Under the pieces are notes generated by a model. It had not been told where the DNA came from. It made no database searches and worked only from the letters and a program-made list of their open reading frames with translations. Below are positions 53,177 to 62,853 of a stretch of DNA of 64,000 bases, piece by piece. The position numbers and the translations under genes were made by a program. Source of the DNA: Symbiobacterium terraclitae (GTDB lineage Bacteria; Bacillota; Sulfobacillia; Symbiobacteriales; Symbiobacteriaceae); contig NZ_JAGGLG010000007.1 in the NCBI RefSeq assembly GCF_017874315.1, positions 62,001-126,000 of the forward strand. Reading direction: 5' to 3'. Positions within the stretch are counted from its first letter, which is position 1. Every line of letters starts with the position of its first letter.

Positions 53177-54355
53177 GTGCTCCTCACGCCCCGCACCGAG
53201 CTGGAGCACCGCATCCGCAGGCTGCAGGCCGCCCTGGAGCGGCAGGCGCTGGATGGGGCTCTGCTGCACAGCACCACGTCGCTCCTCTACTTCACGGGCA
53301 GCGCCCAGCAGGGTCACCTCTGGGTGCCGGCCGCCGGCGAGCCGCGCTACCTGGTGCGCCGGGTGCTGGACCGCGCCCGGCGCGAGTCGGCCCTGAGCCA
53401 CATCGAGCCGCTGACCAGCCTGCGCGCCCTGCCGGACCACCTGGGCTCCGCCCGCCGGATCGGCATGGAGCTGGACCGGCTGCCGGTGACCCAGTTCGAG
53501 CTGTACCGGCGCCACCTGCCCGGCGTGGAGGCGGTGGACGTGGGGCCGGCCATCCGGCAGCTGCGGTCGGTGAAGTCGCCGTGGGAGGTGGAGCGCGTCC
53601 GGGCCTCCGCCCGGGCGGCCGACGAGACCTACAAGGCGCTCTACGTCGCCCTGCGGGAGGGGCTGACCGAGCTGGAGCTCTCGGTGGTGGGCGAGACCGC
53701 CCAGCGGCTGGCGGGCGCCCAGGGCATGATCCGCTGGCACGCGCACAACGCCTTCGAGTCGCCGGTCATGATGGTGCTGGCCGGCGAGTCGGGCCTGGCG
53801 TTCTCGTTCGCCGACACGCCCTTCGGCGGCGAGGGGCTCACTCCCGCAGCCCCGTACGGGGCGGGCCGGCGCGCCATCCGGCGGGACGAGCCGGTCTGCG
53901 TCGACTACCCGACGGTGGTGGACGGCTACGTGCACGACCAGACCCGCACCATGGTGGTCGGGCGGCTGGCGCCTGACCTGGTGCGGGCCCACGGAGTCTG
54001 CCGGGAGATCCTGGACATGATCGCGGAGGAGGCCCGCCCCGGGGCCACCGGCGAGCAGCTCTGGGAGCGGGCGGTGGCCATCGCCCGGCGGGCCGGGCTG
54101 GAGGAGCACTTCATGGGCTGGGGCGAGAGCCGGGTGCGCTTCGTGGGCCACGGCGTGGGGCTGGAGCTGGACGAGTGGCCGATCCTCGCCCCCCGGCAGC
54201 AGCAGCCGCTGGAGGCGGGCAACGTCATCGCCGTCGAGCCCAAGTTCTTCTTCCCGGGCCGCGGCGCGGTGGGGCTGGAGTCCACCTTCGTCGTGACCCC
54301 CTCGGGGGCGGAGCGGCTCTCCATCACGGGCGAGGAGCTGGGCGTGAAGCCATGA
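53177..54355 (+). CDS. M24-family metallopeptidase (Xaa-Pro aminopeptidase type)
   Basis: A 392-aa pita-bread peptidase. An N-terminal creatinase-like domain (RRLQAALERQALDGALLHST) is followed by the M24 domain with the five metal ligands in order: VDYPT, HDQTRTM, GHGVGLE, AVEPKFF and GLESTFVV. It removes an N-terminal residue before Pro or acts on related dipeptides in the cytosol. The GTG start at 53177 follows GAGGGAGGGC. It overlaps the next gene by 4 bp. Confidence 0.9.
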   Translation: MLLTPRTELEHRIRRLQAALERQALDGALLHSTTSLLYFTGSAQQGHLWVPAAGEPRYLVRRVLDRARRESALSHIEPLTSLRALPDHLGSARRIGMELDRLPVTQFELYRRHLPGVEAVDVGPAIRQLRSVKSPWEVERVRASARAADETYKALYVALREGLTELELSVVGETAQRLAGAQGMIRWHAHNAFESPVMMVLAGESGLAFSFADTPFGGEGLTPAAPYGAGRRAIRRDEPVCVDYPTVVDGYVHDQTRTMVVGRLAPDLVRAHGVCREILDMIAEEARPGATGEQLWERAVAIARRAGLEEHFMGWGESRVRFVGHGVGLELDEWPILAPRQQQPLEAGNVIAVEPKFFFPGRGAVGLESTFVVTPSGAERLSITGEELGVKP

Positions 54356-54849
54356 GCGCCGGACGCGGTCTGAGGCGCCGGGTAATCCGGTGGGCCGCCG
54401 TCCTGGCCCCCCTGCTGGCCGCCCTCGGCTACGGGGCGGCCGTCGCTCTGGCGAAGGCCAATCCGCCCCTGGCGCTCTGTGGAGGCGCGTCGAACCAGAT
54501 CGGCGAGACCCACCTCGTTGGCAAGCGATTGTGCAACTTTGGCAAGTGGAACGTGACCATCGAGAAGATTGCGGTGGAGAATCCCGAAGCTGACGTCTTC
54601 ATCGTCTCAACGGCGCGTCAGGGGTCGAGCATCCTGCTCCCCGAGAGCGTCGCGGCCGATCCGGGCTCGTCCGCCCACGAGCCGTTCGACTCCGGGAAGG
54701 GCCTGGTCATCGCGCCGGACAGGCCCGTCCCCGACGTGCTGTACGGCGTCAGGATCGAGACCTGGAAGGAGTTCGTGGGTCAGCAGGTGCTTGTCGTCCG
54801 GTACCGGTATCTGGGATGGCCGATGACGCTGAGAGCGCCGCTGGAGTAG
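54352..54849 (+). CDS. small membrane-anchored/secreted protein of unknown function
   Basis: A 165-aa product. It begins MSAGRGLRRRVIRWAAVLAP with one hydrophobic segment (LAPLLAALGYGAAVALA). A beta-rich exterior domain follows, with Cys in LALCGG and LCNFGKW, ending VVRYRYLGWPMTLRAPLE. ATG 54352 overlaps the peptidase stop (ATGA). Probably an uncleaved signal anchor or secreted protein. I do not recognise the family. Confidence 0.6.
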   Translation: MSAGRGLRRRVIRWAAVLAPLLAALGYGAAVALAKANPPLALCGGASNQIGETHLVGKRLCNFGKWNVTIEKIAVENPEADVFIVSTARQGSSILLPESVAADPGSSAHEPFDSGKGLVIAPDRPVPDVLYGVRIETWKEFVGQQVLVVRYRYLGWPMTLRAPLE

Positions 54850-54961
54850 AACTACCTCCTGCGGCGGCTTCTGTGGCCTGCCTTCGGCGGGCGCCCGCTC
54901 CAGCTGCCAGCGGGTCGCCCTGGGCCCCCAGCAGTCGTCGGCCAGCGACTGCGTTGCAGCA

Positions 54962-55645
54962 TCACTCCAGCACCAGGTCCCAACGGGGCGTGAGCGGCTG
55001 CGAGAGGTCCGTGCCCGCGACGACGAGCGGCTCCTCCCGGCCCTCCACGCGGAACTGCACCGTTTCCACCCGGGCGAGGCTCCCCAGGGTGGCGACCACG
55101 GCGTGAACAGGCAGCAGGTCTCCGCCAGCGGCCAGCGCGTCGGCCGCCTCTGCCGTAAGCAAGAGCACCATCTCGCCTCCGAGCACCTTGGCGGAGACGG
55201 CGATCTCACCATCCGAAAACGCATGCGCGAACACAGGGCGGGCCTCCGCGGAGCGGGGGCCCGCCAGCAGCTGCTGCAGCGCAAACCGCTCGGGCTGTTC
55301 CCCCCGCCGCTCCGCCTGCCGCACCTCCCGCACCAGCCCCTCGCGGGTGCGGTGCGGGAAGTAGAGGGTCACCTCCTCCAGGGTCGGGGAGGGCACCGGG
55401 CTCACGACCGGCCCGGGCGTCTCCCGCCCGGCGCATCCGGCGGCCAGGGCCGGGAGCGTGAGCAGCGCCAGCAGCAGCAAGGCGGTCAGCGGCAGCCTCC
55501 GCAGCACCCGAAGCGGAGACGGTCCCCGCTCCGTCAGGAACGACGACGGTTTTGGCACCGTCAGGGACGACCACAGTTTCGTCAGCGTCACGGGCCGGGA
55601 CAGGCGCCGCAGCCCCGGCTGCGGTGTCGCCCTAAGGCGTATCAC
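54962..55645 (-). CDS. GerMN-domain lipoprotein
   Basis: About 228 aa. A long basic N-terminus, then RRLPLTALLLLALLTLPALAAGC (shown as the membrane segment and lipobox AAGC), then a GerMN-like domain: EEVTLYFPHRTREGLVREVR, ERFALQQLLAGPR, AVSAKVLGGEMVLLLTAEAA and VATLGSLARVETVQFRVEG. GerMN proteins occur in spore germination and cell-envelope assembly. GTG 55645 overlaps the sensor kinase stop; a GTG near 55560 could be used instead. It is the last gene of the two-component operon. Confidence 0.7.
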   Translation of the reverse strand: MIRLRATPQPGLRRLSRPVTLTKLWSSLTVPKPSSFLTERGPSPLRVLRRLPLTALLLLALLTLPALAAGCAGRETPGPVVSPVPSPTLEEVTLYFPHRTREGLVREVRQAERRGEQPERFALQQLLAGPRSAEARPVFAHAFSDGEIAVSAKVLGGEMVLLLTAEAADALAAGGDLLPVHAVVATLGSLARVETVQFRVEGREEPLVVAGTDLSQPLTPRWDLVLE

Positions 55646-57119
55646 CGGCGGCCTCGGGCCCGTCCGTACCAGCGGCCGTAACTGCACCGGCCTGTCCGGT
55701 GCGTGCCGCGGCGCCGGTTCCGGGCCCCTCTGGGATCTCCACGACAACGCGCGTTCCCTCCCCCACCACGCTCTCAACGCGAATGCGCCCGCCGTGGGCC
55801 TCGACGATCTCCCTGGCGATGCTGAGCCCGAGGCCCGCTCCGCCCCGCTCCCGGCTCCGCGAGCGCTCCCGGCGGTAGAAGCGGTCGAAGATGCGGCCCA
55901 GCTCCTCCGGCGGGATCCCCGGGCCCCGGTCGGCCACAGTGACGGACATCCAGTCGCCCTGCCGCGCCGCGGAGAGGGTCACCGCCTCACCCGCGGGGCT
56001 GTGCGCGATCGCGTTGTGGACAAGGTTGTAGAATGCCCGCTCCAGCTTGAGGGGGTCGACCACCGCGGGAAGGGCGGCGGGGGCATCGAGGTGGATGGAG
56101 ACCGCCCTCGCCTGGGCCAGCGGCGTGAGGCGCGCCCGCACCGAGCCCAGCAGGACGACCAGGTCGCTCTCACCGGGCGCCAGCGGCCGGCCGGCTTCCA
56201 GCTCCGAGAGCGTGAGCAGGTCCGCGGCCAGCTCGGCCAGGCGGTCCACCTCGCGCCCGATCTCCCGCAGGAACGCCTCCTGCTCCGGCCCGGGCGGAAC
56301 GGCTCCGGAGAGGAGCGGCTCCACCAGGGCCTTCAGCCCGGCCAGCGGCGTGCGCAGCTCGTGCGCGGCGTCGGCCACGAACGCCTGCCGGCTGGCCTCC
56401 AGCCGGGAGAGGCGGTCGGCCATGCGGTTGAAGGCCTCGGCCAAACGGCCCAGCTCGTCCTGAGAGTCCACCGCCACCCGGCTGGTGAGATCACCCGCTT
56501 CCACCGCCCGGATGGCCGCGGTGAGCGCGGCCACCGGCCGGGTCAGCGACCTGGCCAACCACCACCCGGCGCCCGCCGCGACCAGCAGCGCCGCCAGGCT
56601 GACGGTGAGCAGCACTCGGCGGACGGGCGCCAGTTCGGCGAGTAGGGGCTCCACGCTGGTGGCCACCAGCACGGCCCCGAGCGCGCGCCCCCGGTCGTCG
56701 GGGATGGGGGCCGCCGCGTAGAGGGTGCGGCCCGCTCCGTCCACGCGCTCAAGGCGGGTGGCGTACGCCCCCTCCAGCGCCGCGCCCACCTCGGGGCGGG
56801 CCGCCAGGCTGGTGTTCAGCAGCGAGGGGTCGTAGAACGAGTCGCGCAGCACCACCCCCCGGGCGTCCAGGATGATCACCCGGGTGCCGGCGAGCCGGCC
56901 CATGTCCTGGGCGATGTACTCGAGGTAGTCGTGCCCCTTCAGCATGTACTGCCGGCTGGCCCCGGCGACGACGGTGGCCTGCTCGGACAGGGCGGCCCTG
57001 CGTTCCGACAGGGCCGTCCGCTCCAGGTACGTGAGCGAGAGCACGTCAACGGTGGCCAGCACCAGCAGCGTGACCAGCAGGTAGGAGAGCAGGAGCCGCA
57101 GGCTGAGGCTACGACCCAA
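55632..57119 (-). CDS. sensor histidine kinase (HAMP-HisKA-HATPase)
   Basis: A 495-aa membrane sensor. Two membrane segments (LRLLLSYLLVTLLVLATVDV and LLTVSLAALLVAAGAGWWLA) frame an exterior sensor domain of ~140 residues. A HAMP (SLTRPVAALTAAIRAVEAGD), H-box FVADAAHELRTPLAGLKA, N-box NLVHNAIAHSP, G1 DRGPGIPPEE and G2 GGAGLGLSIA follow. It phosphorylates the response regulator encoded just upstream in the operon. TTG 57119 overlaps the regulator stop by 11 bp and follows GGAGGGG. Confidence 0.92.
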   Translation of the reverse strand: MGRSLSLRLLLSYLLVTLLVLATVDVLSLTYLERTALSERRAALSEQATVVAGASRQYMLKGHDYLEYIAQDMGRLAGTRVIILDARGVVLRDSFYDPSLLNTSLAARPEVGAALEGAYATRLERVDGAGRTLYAAAPIPDDRGRALGAVLVATSVEPLLAELAPVRRVLLTVSLAALLVAAGAGWWLARSLTRPVAALTAAIRAVEAGDLTSRVAVDSQDELGRLAEAFNRMADRLSRLEASRQAFVADAAHELRTPLAGLKALVEPLLSGAVPPGPEQEAFLREIGREVDRLAELAADLLTLSELEAGRPLAPGESDLVVLLGSVRARLTPLAQARAVSIHLDAPAALPAVVDPLKLERAFYNLVHNAIAHSPAGEAVTLSAARQGDWMSVTVADRGPGIPPEELGRIFDRFYRRERSRSRERGGAGLGLSIAREIVEAHGGRIRVESVVGEGTRVVVEIPEGPGTGAAARTGQAGAVTAAGTDGPEAAGDTP

Positions 57120-57819
57120 GGCCGCCCCTCCCCTCCGGCGGATCTGCCAGGTAGTACCCCTTCCCCCAGCGTGTGAGGATCAGCGCCGGGCGGCCGGGGT
57201 CCTCCTCCAGCTTCTCCCGCAGGCGGCGGATGTGCACGTCCACCGTGCGGTCGTCGCCGGGGAAGTCGTAGCCCCACACCCGCTGAAGCAGCTCGTCCCG
57301 GCCGAAGACCCGGTTCGGGTGCTGCGCGAGGAAGGCCAGGAGGTCGTACTCCTTGGGCGCCAGAGGAACCGGCCTGCCGCCGCGGGTGACGGCCTGCCGG
57401 GCCAGATCCACCTCCACCGCCCCGAAACGGAGGCGCTCCGGCGCGGCGGGTACGGCAGCGCTGCGGCGCAGGACCGCCTTCATCCGGGCCAGCAGCTCCC
57501 GCACGTTGAAGGGTTTCGTGATGTAGTCGTCGGCCCCGATCTCCAGGCCGACGATCTTGTCGACGTCCTCACCCCGGGCGGTCAGCATGATCACCGGGGT
57601 GCCGCTGTGCTCCCGGATGCGCCGGCAGAGCTCCAGCCCGTCCACGCCGGGCAGCATGATGTCCAGGAGCACCAGGTCGGGAGCCTGCTCCCGGAAGGCG
57701 GCCCAGGCCGACTCGCCGTCGTGGGCGGCGCTGACGTCGTAGCCGGCCTGCCGCAGGCTCGCGGTGAGGCCCATGACGAACGGTTGCTCATCGTCCACCA
57801 GCAGCACCCGCACCGGCAT
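57109..57819 (-). CDS. OmpR/PhoB-family response regulator
   Basis: A 236-aa regulator. The receiver domain starts MPVRVLLVDDEQPFV, with phospho-Asp in LVLLDIMLPGVDG and Lys in DDYITKPFN. The winged helix contains PLAPKEYDLLAFLAQHPN, VWGYDFPGDDRTVDVH and LRRLREKL-type recognition helix. ATG 57819 follows AGGAGGTG, although the frame is open further upstream. It is cotranscribed with the lipoprotein before it and the kinase after it. Confidence 0.93.
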   Translation of the reverse strand: MPVRVLLVDDEQPFVMGLTASLRQAGYDVSAAHDGESAWAAFREQAPDLVLLDIMLPGVDGLELCRRIREHSGTPVIMLTARGEDVDKIVGLEIGADDYITKPFNVRELLARMKAVLRRSAAVPAAPERLRFGAVEVDLARQAVTRGGRPVPLAPKEYDLLAFLAQHPNRVFGRDELLQRVWGYDFPGDDRTVDVHIRRLREKLEEDPGRPALILTRWGKGYYLADPPEGRGGLGS

Positions 57820-57833
57820 GGCGCCGCACCTCC

Positions 57834-59201
57834 TTACTGCACGTAGAACGCGTACCCCCGCGGGATCTTCCGGGTTGCGCCGAGGCGCGCCGTCGCCAGG
57901 TCGAGCACCCGGTGGTCCAGGTGCCAGACGTTGCCTGCTCCCGTGTCCTCCCCGATGTAGGCGTAGCGCCCGTCGGGCGAGAAGCCCAGCAGCGTCGCGT
58001 CGTTGCCCGGCAGCAGGTGGGCCTTCTCCTTCAGCGTCGCCGCATCCACCAGGTAGATGCCGTGCCCCTCCTGCGTGCAGCTGCCCTCGCACACGAAGCT
58101 CCGGCCCCAGAGGATGAGGGTCCGGCCGTCGGGCGCGAGGGCGACCTCCCCGACGGGCAGGTCCAGCCGACGTACCACGCGCAGGCCGGCGGTGTCGATG
58201 ACCGTCAGGCCCAGCGGCGAGCTGCGCCAGACGGCGGGACTGTGGAAGGGTCCCTCCACCTCGTCACGGAAGGCGGCCACGTAGAGCCGGTCGCCCCCGG
58301 GGCTGAGGGCGGCTGAGACCCAGGTGCCGGGCAGCGCCTTGGCGGCGGCGATGCGCACGAGGCCCAGCCGCTCCAGCCAGGATGCAGTCCGCAGCTCGGC
58401 CTGGCGCGCCAGACGGCCTCCGGCCAGGTCCACCACCGTCACCCGGTCGGGGCTACCGTCCACCACGTAGAGCAGGCTCCGCTCCACGTCCCAGGCCAGG
58501 CCCGGCCGGTCGTACCGGTACTCGCCCGCCGCGCTCGTCCGCTGCCCCGAGACCACGCCCGGCAGTGGGATCTCCGCCTCCACCTCTCCATCGGTCAGGC
58601 GGATGAGCAGCACCCGGGCATCGCCCTCGGCCATGTTCTCGTCCGTGACCGCCTGTCCGAATATGGCCACCCGCCCGTCGGCCAGCGGCTGAACCTCGAG
58701 GGGCATGAAGGTCTCCGGCAGCTTGCTGATCACGCCCATCGTGCCGTCCGTCCGGCCGAACCGGTGCAGCACATAGGGCCGCCACACGCCCTGGTCCGCC
58801 GAGGCGACCTCGATCCAGTAGAGCGTGGACCCGTCCGTGCTGAAGAAGAGGTGACCCGCCCAGTCGTTCGCGAGCGAGAGCGGGATCGTCTCGACTACCC
58901 AGTTTTCCACGTCGACGAAGTGGAGCGCGTCACCTTGCTCACCGCTGGACCTGCGGAAGAACGCGAGCGTCCGGCCGTCCGGGGTGAACGCATGCTCGGA
59001 GCCGTTGTAGAAGGGGATCGGGCTGAACCCGGGCAGGTCGGCCAGCGTCACCGGGTCGACGGGCCTGAGCGACATCCGAAAGCCGTCGGGCAAGGCCAAC
59101 AGCAGCCGGGCGGGGCCGGGGGGGGCCGGGTCGGGGCTCACGCCGGCGGCACAGCCGGCCAAGAGCAGGGCCAGCAGGGCGGCCGTGGCGCGTCGCAGCA
59201 T
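57834..59201 (-). CDS. beta-propeller lipoprotein of a two-component operon
   Basis: About 455 aa. The start MLRRATAALLALLLAGC is a lipoprotein signal (LLAGC). The rest shows WD40/YVTN-like strands: FTPDGRTLAFFRR, FFSTDGSTLYWIEV, ALSPGGDRLYVAAF, ALAPDGRTLILWG and GFSPDGRYAYIGED, consistent with a propeller facing the exterior. It may sense or report envelope status to the kinase. ATG 59201 or 59207 follows GGAGGG. A CATAAT-like -10 lies upstream. Confidence 0.75.
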   Translation of the reverse strand: MLRRATAALLALLLAGCAAGVSPDPAPPGPARLLLALPDGFRMSLRPVDPVTLADLPGFSPIPFYNGSEHAFTPDGRTLAFFRRSSGEQGDALHFVDVENWVVETIPLSLANDWAGHLFFSTDGSTLYWIEVASADQGVWRPYVLHRFGRTDGTMGVISKLPETFMPLEVQPLADGRVAIFGQAVTDENMAEGDARVLLIRLTDGEVEAEIPLPGVVSGQRTSAAGEYRYDRPGLAWDVERSLLYVVDGSPDRVTVVDLAGGRLARQAELRTASWLERLGLVRIAAAKALPGTWVSAALSPGGDRLYVAAFRDEVEGPFHSPAVWRSSPLGLTVIDTAGLRVVRRLDLPVGEVALAPDGRTLILWGRSFVCEGSCTQEGHGIYLVDAATLKEKAHLLPGNDATLLGFSPDGRYAYIGEDTGAGNVWHLDHRVLDLATARLGATRKIPRGYAFYVQ

Positions 59202-59296
59202 ATGCATCACCCTCCTCCCCTTCATTATGACGAGCCCCGGTTACGTGGGCTTTATCGCCTTGTTACGAACCGTTAAACGATCGGGTTGGTGCAACT

Positions 59297-59332
59297 GAAA
59301 AGGAGGCCCCCTCGCCGGGGGGCCTCCTCTTG
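59297..59332 (-). terminator. terminator of the ribose operon
   Basis: AGGAGGCCCCC / GGGGGCCTCCT stem on the minus strand, followed by TTTTCAG, ~90 bp past the rbsB stop. Confidence 0.8.
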
Positions 59333-59421
59333 CCTCGCCAGGTGCCGAAGCCTGTCTCTGCCGGGCGCGAGCGCCCCGCCTCAGCAGGTGTCGGCCTCGT
59401 TCCTGGCCGGGCGCCGCAGAC

Positions 59422-60378
59422 CTACTTCTTCACCAGCTCCAGCGGAACCGGGATGTACGCCTCGACCTGCCCGCCGTTCAGGAGCTTGACGGCGGCCTCC
59501 ACGCCCAGGCGGCCGATGTCCTTCGGCTTCTGGGCCACGGTGGCGGCCATGCGGCCCTCCTGGACCGCCTTGACGGCGTCGTCGGTGGCATCGAAGCCGA
59601 CGACCTTGATCTGACCGGCCTTGCCGGCGGCCTCGATGGCCTCGAGGGCGCCGAGGGCCATCTCGTCGTTGTGGGCGAAGACGGCCACGATGTCAGGGTT
59701 CGCCTGCAGGATGTTCTCCATGACGGTCAGGCCCTTGGCCCGGTCGAAGTCGGCCGGCTGCCTGGCGACGACCTCGATGCCCGAGACGCCGTCGACGGCC
59801 TCGTGGAAGCCCTGACCCCGGTCACGGGCGGCGGAGGCGCCGGGGATGCCCTCCAGCTCGGCCACCTTGCCCTGGCCGCCGATCAGCTCGACGATGAGCT
59901 CGCCGGCCATCCTGCCGCCCAGCACGTTGTCGGAGGCCACGTGGGCCGCGACCTCGCCGCCGTTGGCGCCGCGGTCGACGGTGATCACCGGGATGCCCGC
60001 CTTGTTGGCCGACTCAACGGCAGTCACGATGGCGTCAGAGTCGGTGGGGTTGATGAGCAGCGCGTCGACCTTCTGGGTGATCAGGTCCTCGATCTGGCTG
60101 ATCTGCTTGGCCGGGTCGTCCTGCGCGTCCATGACGATCAGCTTCACGCCGGCGGCGTCAGCCGCAGCCAGGGCGCCGTCGCGCAGGTCGACGAAGAACG
60201 GGTTGTTCAGGGTGGAGACAGCGAGGCCCAGGGTCTTGACCTGTGTGGTCGGGGCGGGCTCGGAACCGGTACCGGTCGAGGGGCCGGGGCTCGGGGTCTT
60301 GCTGGAGCCGCCGGACGAGCAGGCGGCCAGCGCTGCGACGGTGAGCAGTGCAACCAGGAATCGCACGATCCGGTTCAT
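59422..60378 (-). CDS. rbsB: ribose ABC transporter substrate-binding lipoprotein
   Basis: A 318-aa lipoprotein: MNRIVRFLVALLTVAALAAC with lipobox, then a Ser/Pro linker and the type I sugar-binding fold (LGLAVSTLNNPFFVDLRDGA, DAQDDPAKQISQIEDLI, ITVDRGANGG, AHNDEMALGALEAI, KPKDIGRLG). It binds ribose (or a related pentose) outside the membrane and hands it to RbsC. Ribose is inferred from the presence of rbsD and rbsK. It is the last gene of the operon. Confidence 0.92.
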   Translation of the reverse strand: MNRIVRFLVALLTVAALAACSSGGSSKTPSPGPSTGTGSEPAPTTQVKTLGLAVSTLNNPFFVDLRDGALAAADAAGVKLIVMDAQDDPAKQISQIEDLITQKVDALLINPTDSDAIVTAVESANKAGIPVITVDRGANGGEVAAHVASDNVLGGRMAGELIVELIGGQGKVAELEGIPGASAARDRGQGFHEAVDGVSGIEVVARQPADFDRAKGLTVMENILQANPDIVAVFAHNDEMALGALEAIEAAGKAGQIKVVGFDATDDAVKAVQEGRMAATVAQKPKDIGRLGVEAAVKLLNGGQVEAYIPVPLELVKK

Positions 60379-60422
60379 ATGACCATCCTCCTGTGCGTCG
60401 CTTTATGTGAGGGGCCCGGCCG

Positions 60423-61355
60423 TTACCTGCGCCGATCCATCAGCACAGCCAGCAGGATGACCGCGCCCTGTGCGACCTGTTGGTAGAACGAGGAGACGCC
60501 GAGCAGGTTGAGCCCGTTGTCGAGAATTCCGATGATGAGGGCGCCCACCGCCGTGCCCAGCACGCCGCCCTGGCCGCCGGCGAGGCTGGTGCCGCCCAGC
60601 ACGACCGCGGCGATGGCGTCGAGCTCGAACGCGGCGCCGGCCGTGGGCTGCGCCGAGTTCAGGCGGCCGGTGAGGATCACGCCTGCGAGGGCGCTCGCCA
60701 GCCCGGTGAGCACGTAGGTGAGCGCGGTGACCCGGGCAGCCGGGATGCCGGCGAAGCGGGCCGCCTCCTCATTCGAGCCCACGGCGTAGATGAAGCGGCC
60801 GACCGGGGTGTGGGCGAGCATCAGGTAGACGAGGGCGAACACCGCCACCATGATGATGATCGGCGCCGGGACGGGCCCCAGGTACCCGGTGCCCGGCCAG
60901 CGGAGGGCGCCCGGCAGCCCGGTGATCGGGCGGCCGCCCGTGTAGACCAGGGTGAGGCCCCGGGCGATGGCCATCGTCGCGAGGGTGGCCACGAAGGGGG
61001 CGATCCGGCCGCGGGTGATCACGACGCCGTTGAAGAGGCCCAGCGCCGCGCCCAGGGCGAGGGCGGCCAGCAGGGCCAGCGGCCAGGGGGTGCCCCCGCT
61101 GGCCAGGCCGGCCAGCACCGCACTGGAGAGCGCCAGCACGGAGCCGACGGAGAGGTCGATGCCGCCCGTGAGGATCACCAGCGTCATGCCGCAGGCGATG
61201 ATGGCGTTGATGGAGACCTGCCGGAGCAGGTTGAGAAGGTTGGAGACGGTGAGGAAATCCCTACTGAGCAGCGCGAGGGCAAGCCCCATGATGATCACGG
61301 CCAGGCCGGGGCCCATCTGCCGCACGCGGTCCTTGATCTGCACTCTAGCCTGCAT
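60423..61355 (-). CDS. rbsC: ribose ABC transporter permease
   Basis: A 310-aa polytopic permease: FLTVSNLLNLLRQVSINAI, ACGMTLVILTGGIDLSVGSV, GRIAPFVATLATM and a C-terminal AIAAVVLGGTSLAGGQGG, all typical of RbsC/XylH-type proteins. About nine membrane spans. It overlaps the end of rbsA by 11 bp. Confidence 0.93.
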   Translation of the reverse strand: MQARVQIKDRVRQMGPGLAVIIMGLALALLSRDFLTVSNLLNLLRQVSINAIIACGMTLVILTGGIDLSVGSVLALSSAVLAGLASGGTPWPLALLAALALGAALGLFNGVVITRGRIAPFVATLATMAIARGLTLVYTGGRPITGLPGALRWPGTGYLGPVPAPIIIMVAVFALVYLMLAHTPVGRFIYAVGSNEEAARFAGIPAARVTALTYVLTGLASALAGVILTGRLNSAQPTAGAAFELDAIAAVVLGGTSLAGGQGGVLGTAVGALIIGILDNGLNLLGVSSFYQQVAQGAVILLAVLMDRRR

Positions 61356-62853
61356 GGCGCTTCCTCCCGGTGGCTGCCTGCATGATTCGCTCCTGGTCGA
61401 ACTCCGCCCGGCCGAACTCGGCGGTGAGGCGCCCCTCGTGCATCACGAGGATGCGGTCGGAGAGGCCCATCACCTCGGGCAGCTCCGAGGAGACCAGGAT
61501 GATCCCCATCCCCCGCTGTACCAGTTCGCCCATCAGCCGGTAGATCTCGGCCTTGGCGCCCACGTCGATGCCGCGCGTCGGCTCGTCGAGGATCAGGAGC
61601 CTGGGCGAGGTGGCCAGCCAGCGCCCGAGGATCACCTTCTGCTGGTTACCGCCGCTCAGGTTCGTCACCGACTGCTCCCGGTGCGGCGTGCGGATGCCGA
61701 GCTCCGAAACGTACGCATCCACCAGCTGCCGCTCGGCGCCCGCCTGGATCAGTCCCAGCCGGCAGAGGCTGCGCAGCCGGGCCAGGCTCAGGTTCTCGCG
61801 CACCGAACGGCCGGTGAGCAGCCCCTGGCGGCGCCGGTCCTCGGGCACCAGCACCAGCCCCCGGGCGATCGCTGCCGCGGCGTCCCCTGGGGGCAGAGGC
61901 CGGCCCTCCAGCAGCACCGCGCCGCCGGCCGGGCGGTCGATGCCGGCGACCGCCCGCATGAGCTCGGTGCGGCCGGCGCCCATCAGGCCCGCCAGGCCCA
62001 CGATCTCGCCCCGGCGCACGCTGAACGAGACGGCCCCGCCTGCTCCCCGCAGGGTCAGGTCCCGCACCTCGAGCAGCGTCTCGCCCGGCGTAACGGCGAC
62101 CTTGGGGAAGCGCTCGGTCAGCTGGCGGCCGACCATGTGAGCGATCAGCTCGTCGGGGCTCACCTGGTCGATGGTCCAGGAGCCGACCCGGTGGCCGTCA
62201 CGCAGCACGGTCACCCGCCGGCAGAGGCTGAAGATCTCCTCCAGCCGGTGGGAGATGTAGACGATGGCCACGCCGGAGGCGGCAAGCGACCGCACGACGG
62301 CGAACAGCCGCTCCACCTCGGCCCCGGTGAGGGCCGCGGTAGGCTCGTCCATGATCAGCACCCGGGCGTCGAGCGAGAGGGCCCGCGCGATCTCGACCAT
62401 CTGCCGGGCGCCCACGCCCAGGCCGCCGAGGGCGGCGCGCGGGTCGATCTCCGCGCCCAGCCGCTCCAAGGCCGCAGCGGCGCCCCGGTACATGGCCCGC
62501 CAGTCCACCCGGCGGAGGGGGCCGGTCACGGGCGGGCGGCCCAGGAAGATGTTCTCGGCCACCGAGAGGTGCAGCGCCTGGTTCAGCTCCTGGTGGATGA
62601 AGGCGATGCCCAGCTTCGTGGCCGCCGCGGGCGACTCGATGCGCACGGGCCGGCCGTCGATCCGGATCTCCCCGGCCTCGGGGTGGTAGAGGCCGCCCAG
62701 GATCTTCATCAGGGTCGACTTGCCCGCGCCGTTCTCCCCCAGGAGAGCGTGCACCTCGCCGGCCCGCAGTTCCAGGTCGACGCCCGAGAGCGCCTTCACC
62801 CCGGGGAAGCTGCGCACGATCCCCCGCATCTCAACCACGGGAGAGGCCGGCAT
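61345..62853 (-). CDS. rbsA: ribose ABC transporter ATPase (two nucleotide-binding domains)
   Basis: A 502-aa ATPase of tandem ABC domains. First: Walker A LLGENGAGKST, signature LGVGARQMVEIARAL, Walker B VLIMDEPTAAL. Second: GLMGAGRTE (degenerate Walker A, usual for RbsA), LSGGNQQKVILGRWL and LLILDEPTRGIDVG. It powers RbsBC import. ATG 62853 shares its first base with the rbsD stop (TGATG) and follows GGGGGTGA. Confidence 0.94.
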   Translation of the reverse strand: MPASPVVEMRGIVRSFPGVKALSGVDLELRAGEVHALLGENGAGKSTLMKILGGLYHPEAGEIRIDGRPVRIESPAAATKLGIAFIHQELNQALHLSVAENIFLGRPPVTGPLRRVDWRAMYRGAAAALERLGAEIDPRAALGGLGVGARQMVEIARALSLDARVLIMDEPTAALTGAEVERLFAVVRSLAASGVAIVYISHRLEEIFSLCRRVTVLRDGHRVGSWTIDQVSPDELIAHMVGRQLTERFPKVAVTPGETLLEVRDLTLRGAGGAVSFSVRRGEIVGLAGLMGAGRTELMRAVAGIDRPAGGAVLLEGRPLPPGDAAAAIARGLVLVPEDRRRQGLLTGRSVRENLSLARLRSLCRLGLIQAGAERQLVDAYVSELGIRTPHREQSVTNLSGGNQQKVILGRWLATSPRLLILDEPTRGIDVGAKAEIYRLMGELVQRGMGIILVSSELPEVMGLSDRILVMHEGRLTAEFGRAEFDQERIMQAATGRKRHAG